Positions 63,594 to 64,000 of a stretch of 64,000 nt of DNA are shown here, piece by piece. The stretch comes from Macrotis lagotis (lineage: Eukaryota; Chordata; Mammalia; Peramelemorphia; Peramelidae): NCBI RefSeq assembly GCF_037893015.1, contig NC_133658.1, forward strand, positions 886,428,977 through 886,492,976. The letters are read 5' to 3'. The notes beneath the pieces are model-generated. The model did no database searches. It was not told where the DNA came from and saw nothing but the letters and a program-made list of their open reading frames with translations. Each line of letters opens with the position of its first letter. The first letter of the stretch is position 1. Position numbers and translations under genes: made by a program.

Positions 63594-64000
63594 TCCCAAC
63601 TTCTCTAGACAGGAAAGGCATAGTTGTGCTTATGAAAGTCATCTTATCACCATGCCCAAATGTCATTTCCTCCCTGATATCACAGAATCACAGATGTGGG
63701 TCACAAAAGACCTTGGAGGTTAAGTCCAACCCCTCACTCAACAGATGAAGAAACTGAGGCAGATGGTGGGAAGGCACTTGGAAGTGACTAAGGCTGACAC
63801 GGAGCCCATGGGCCGGGGCCTCCTGGCTCTACCACCTGCCACTCTGATGGCCCAGTGCATGAAACCATCTCTATTGTTGCTGCCATAATGGCACCGGCTG
63901 CCTCACTTTGCTTCTCTGTCTCCTTAGCATTCAAACAGTCGGCTCACTTCTGGGGCTGCAGCTAAGAACCTGCATCAGCTGACTTTCAGGATTCCACCCA
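63594..64000 (-). other. PER3: PER3 intron 5, window edge
   Basis: It includes a MIR-like fragment (63690-63800, CAACAGATGAAGAAACTGAG). No exon corresponding to the preceding PAS-A sequence was found, so that exon lies beyond the edge. Confidence 0.5.

Overview
The window is nuclear DNA from a marsupial, most likely an Australian dasyurid such as a Tasmanian devil relative. The species is an inference. It rests on the very abundant young tRNA-derived SINE (A and B boxes, 'CACTTAATAATTACCTAGCT', a TTGCAAAAACC tail), MAR1-like SINEs, marsupial-type L1, RTE-type LINEs with RTE-tailed SINEs, and relics of MIR, L2 and CR1/L3. Genes are sparse, split by long introns, and use canonical vertebrate splice signals.

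Two host genes lie tail to tail, in the same order as human 1p36.23. UTS2 (prepro-urotensin II) is on the plus strand in four coding exons from 31436 to 38700. It has a TATA box, a signal peptide, a KKR cleavage site and a terminal CFWKYC ring peptide. PER3 is on the minus strand. Sixteen coding exons, corresponding to human exons 6-21, run from 63360 down to a stop at 43851, with a presumed 3'UTR to about 41800. The upstream PER3 exons (N-terminus and most of PAS-A) lie beyond the right edge.

Layout. 1-8046: intergenic repeats, including a 5'-truncated L1, an ORF1-only L1 (HAL1-like) copy on the minus strand, L2 RT relics and RTE fragments. 8047-10257: a processed pseudogene of TLCD3B (FAM57B) with its poly(A) and 14-base target-site duplications. 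10300-15650: ancient repeats, a pogo/Tigger-like CENPB-domain fossil, and an L1 with ORF1 plus the ORF2 endonuclease but no reverse transcriptase. 15650-31330: gene-free DNA with SINEs, a candidate solitary LTR and a minus-strand RTE LINE. 31341-38790: UTS2. 41800-64000: PER3.

UTS2 makes a secreted vasoactive peptide and PER3 a circadian repressor. I see no operon-like or shared regulatory logic between them beyond conserved neighbourhood. I found no CRISPR array, functional RNA gene or new multigene system. The most interesting points are a GC-AG intron in PER3 next to a G-run and a TG tract, a PER3 exon 18 with no primate-type VNTR, a palindromic double E-box in a PER3 intron, the TLCD3B retrocopy, and unusual LINE structures. 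Comparisons with human proteins are from memory, not from a database search.
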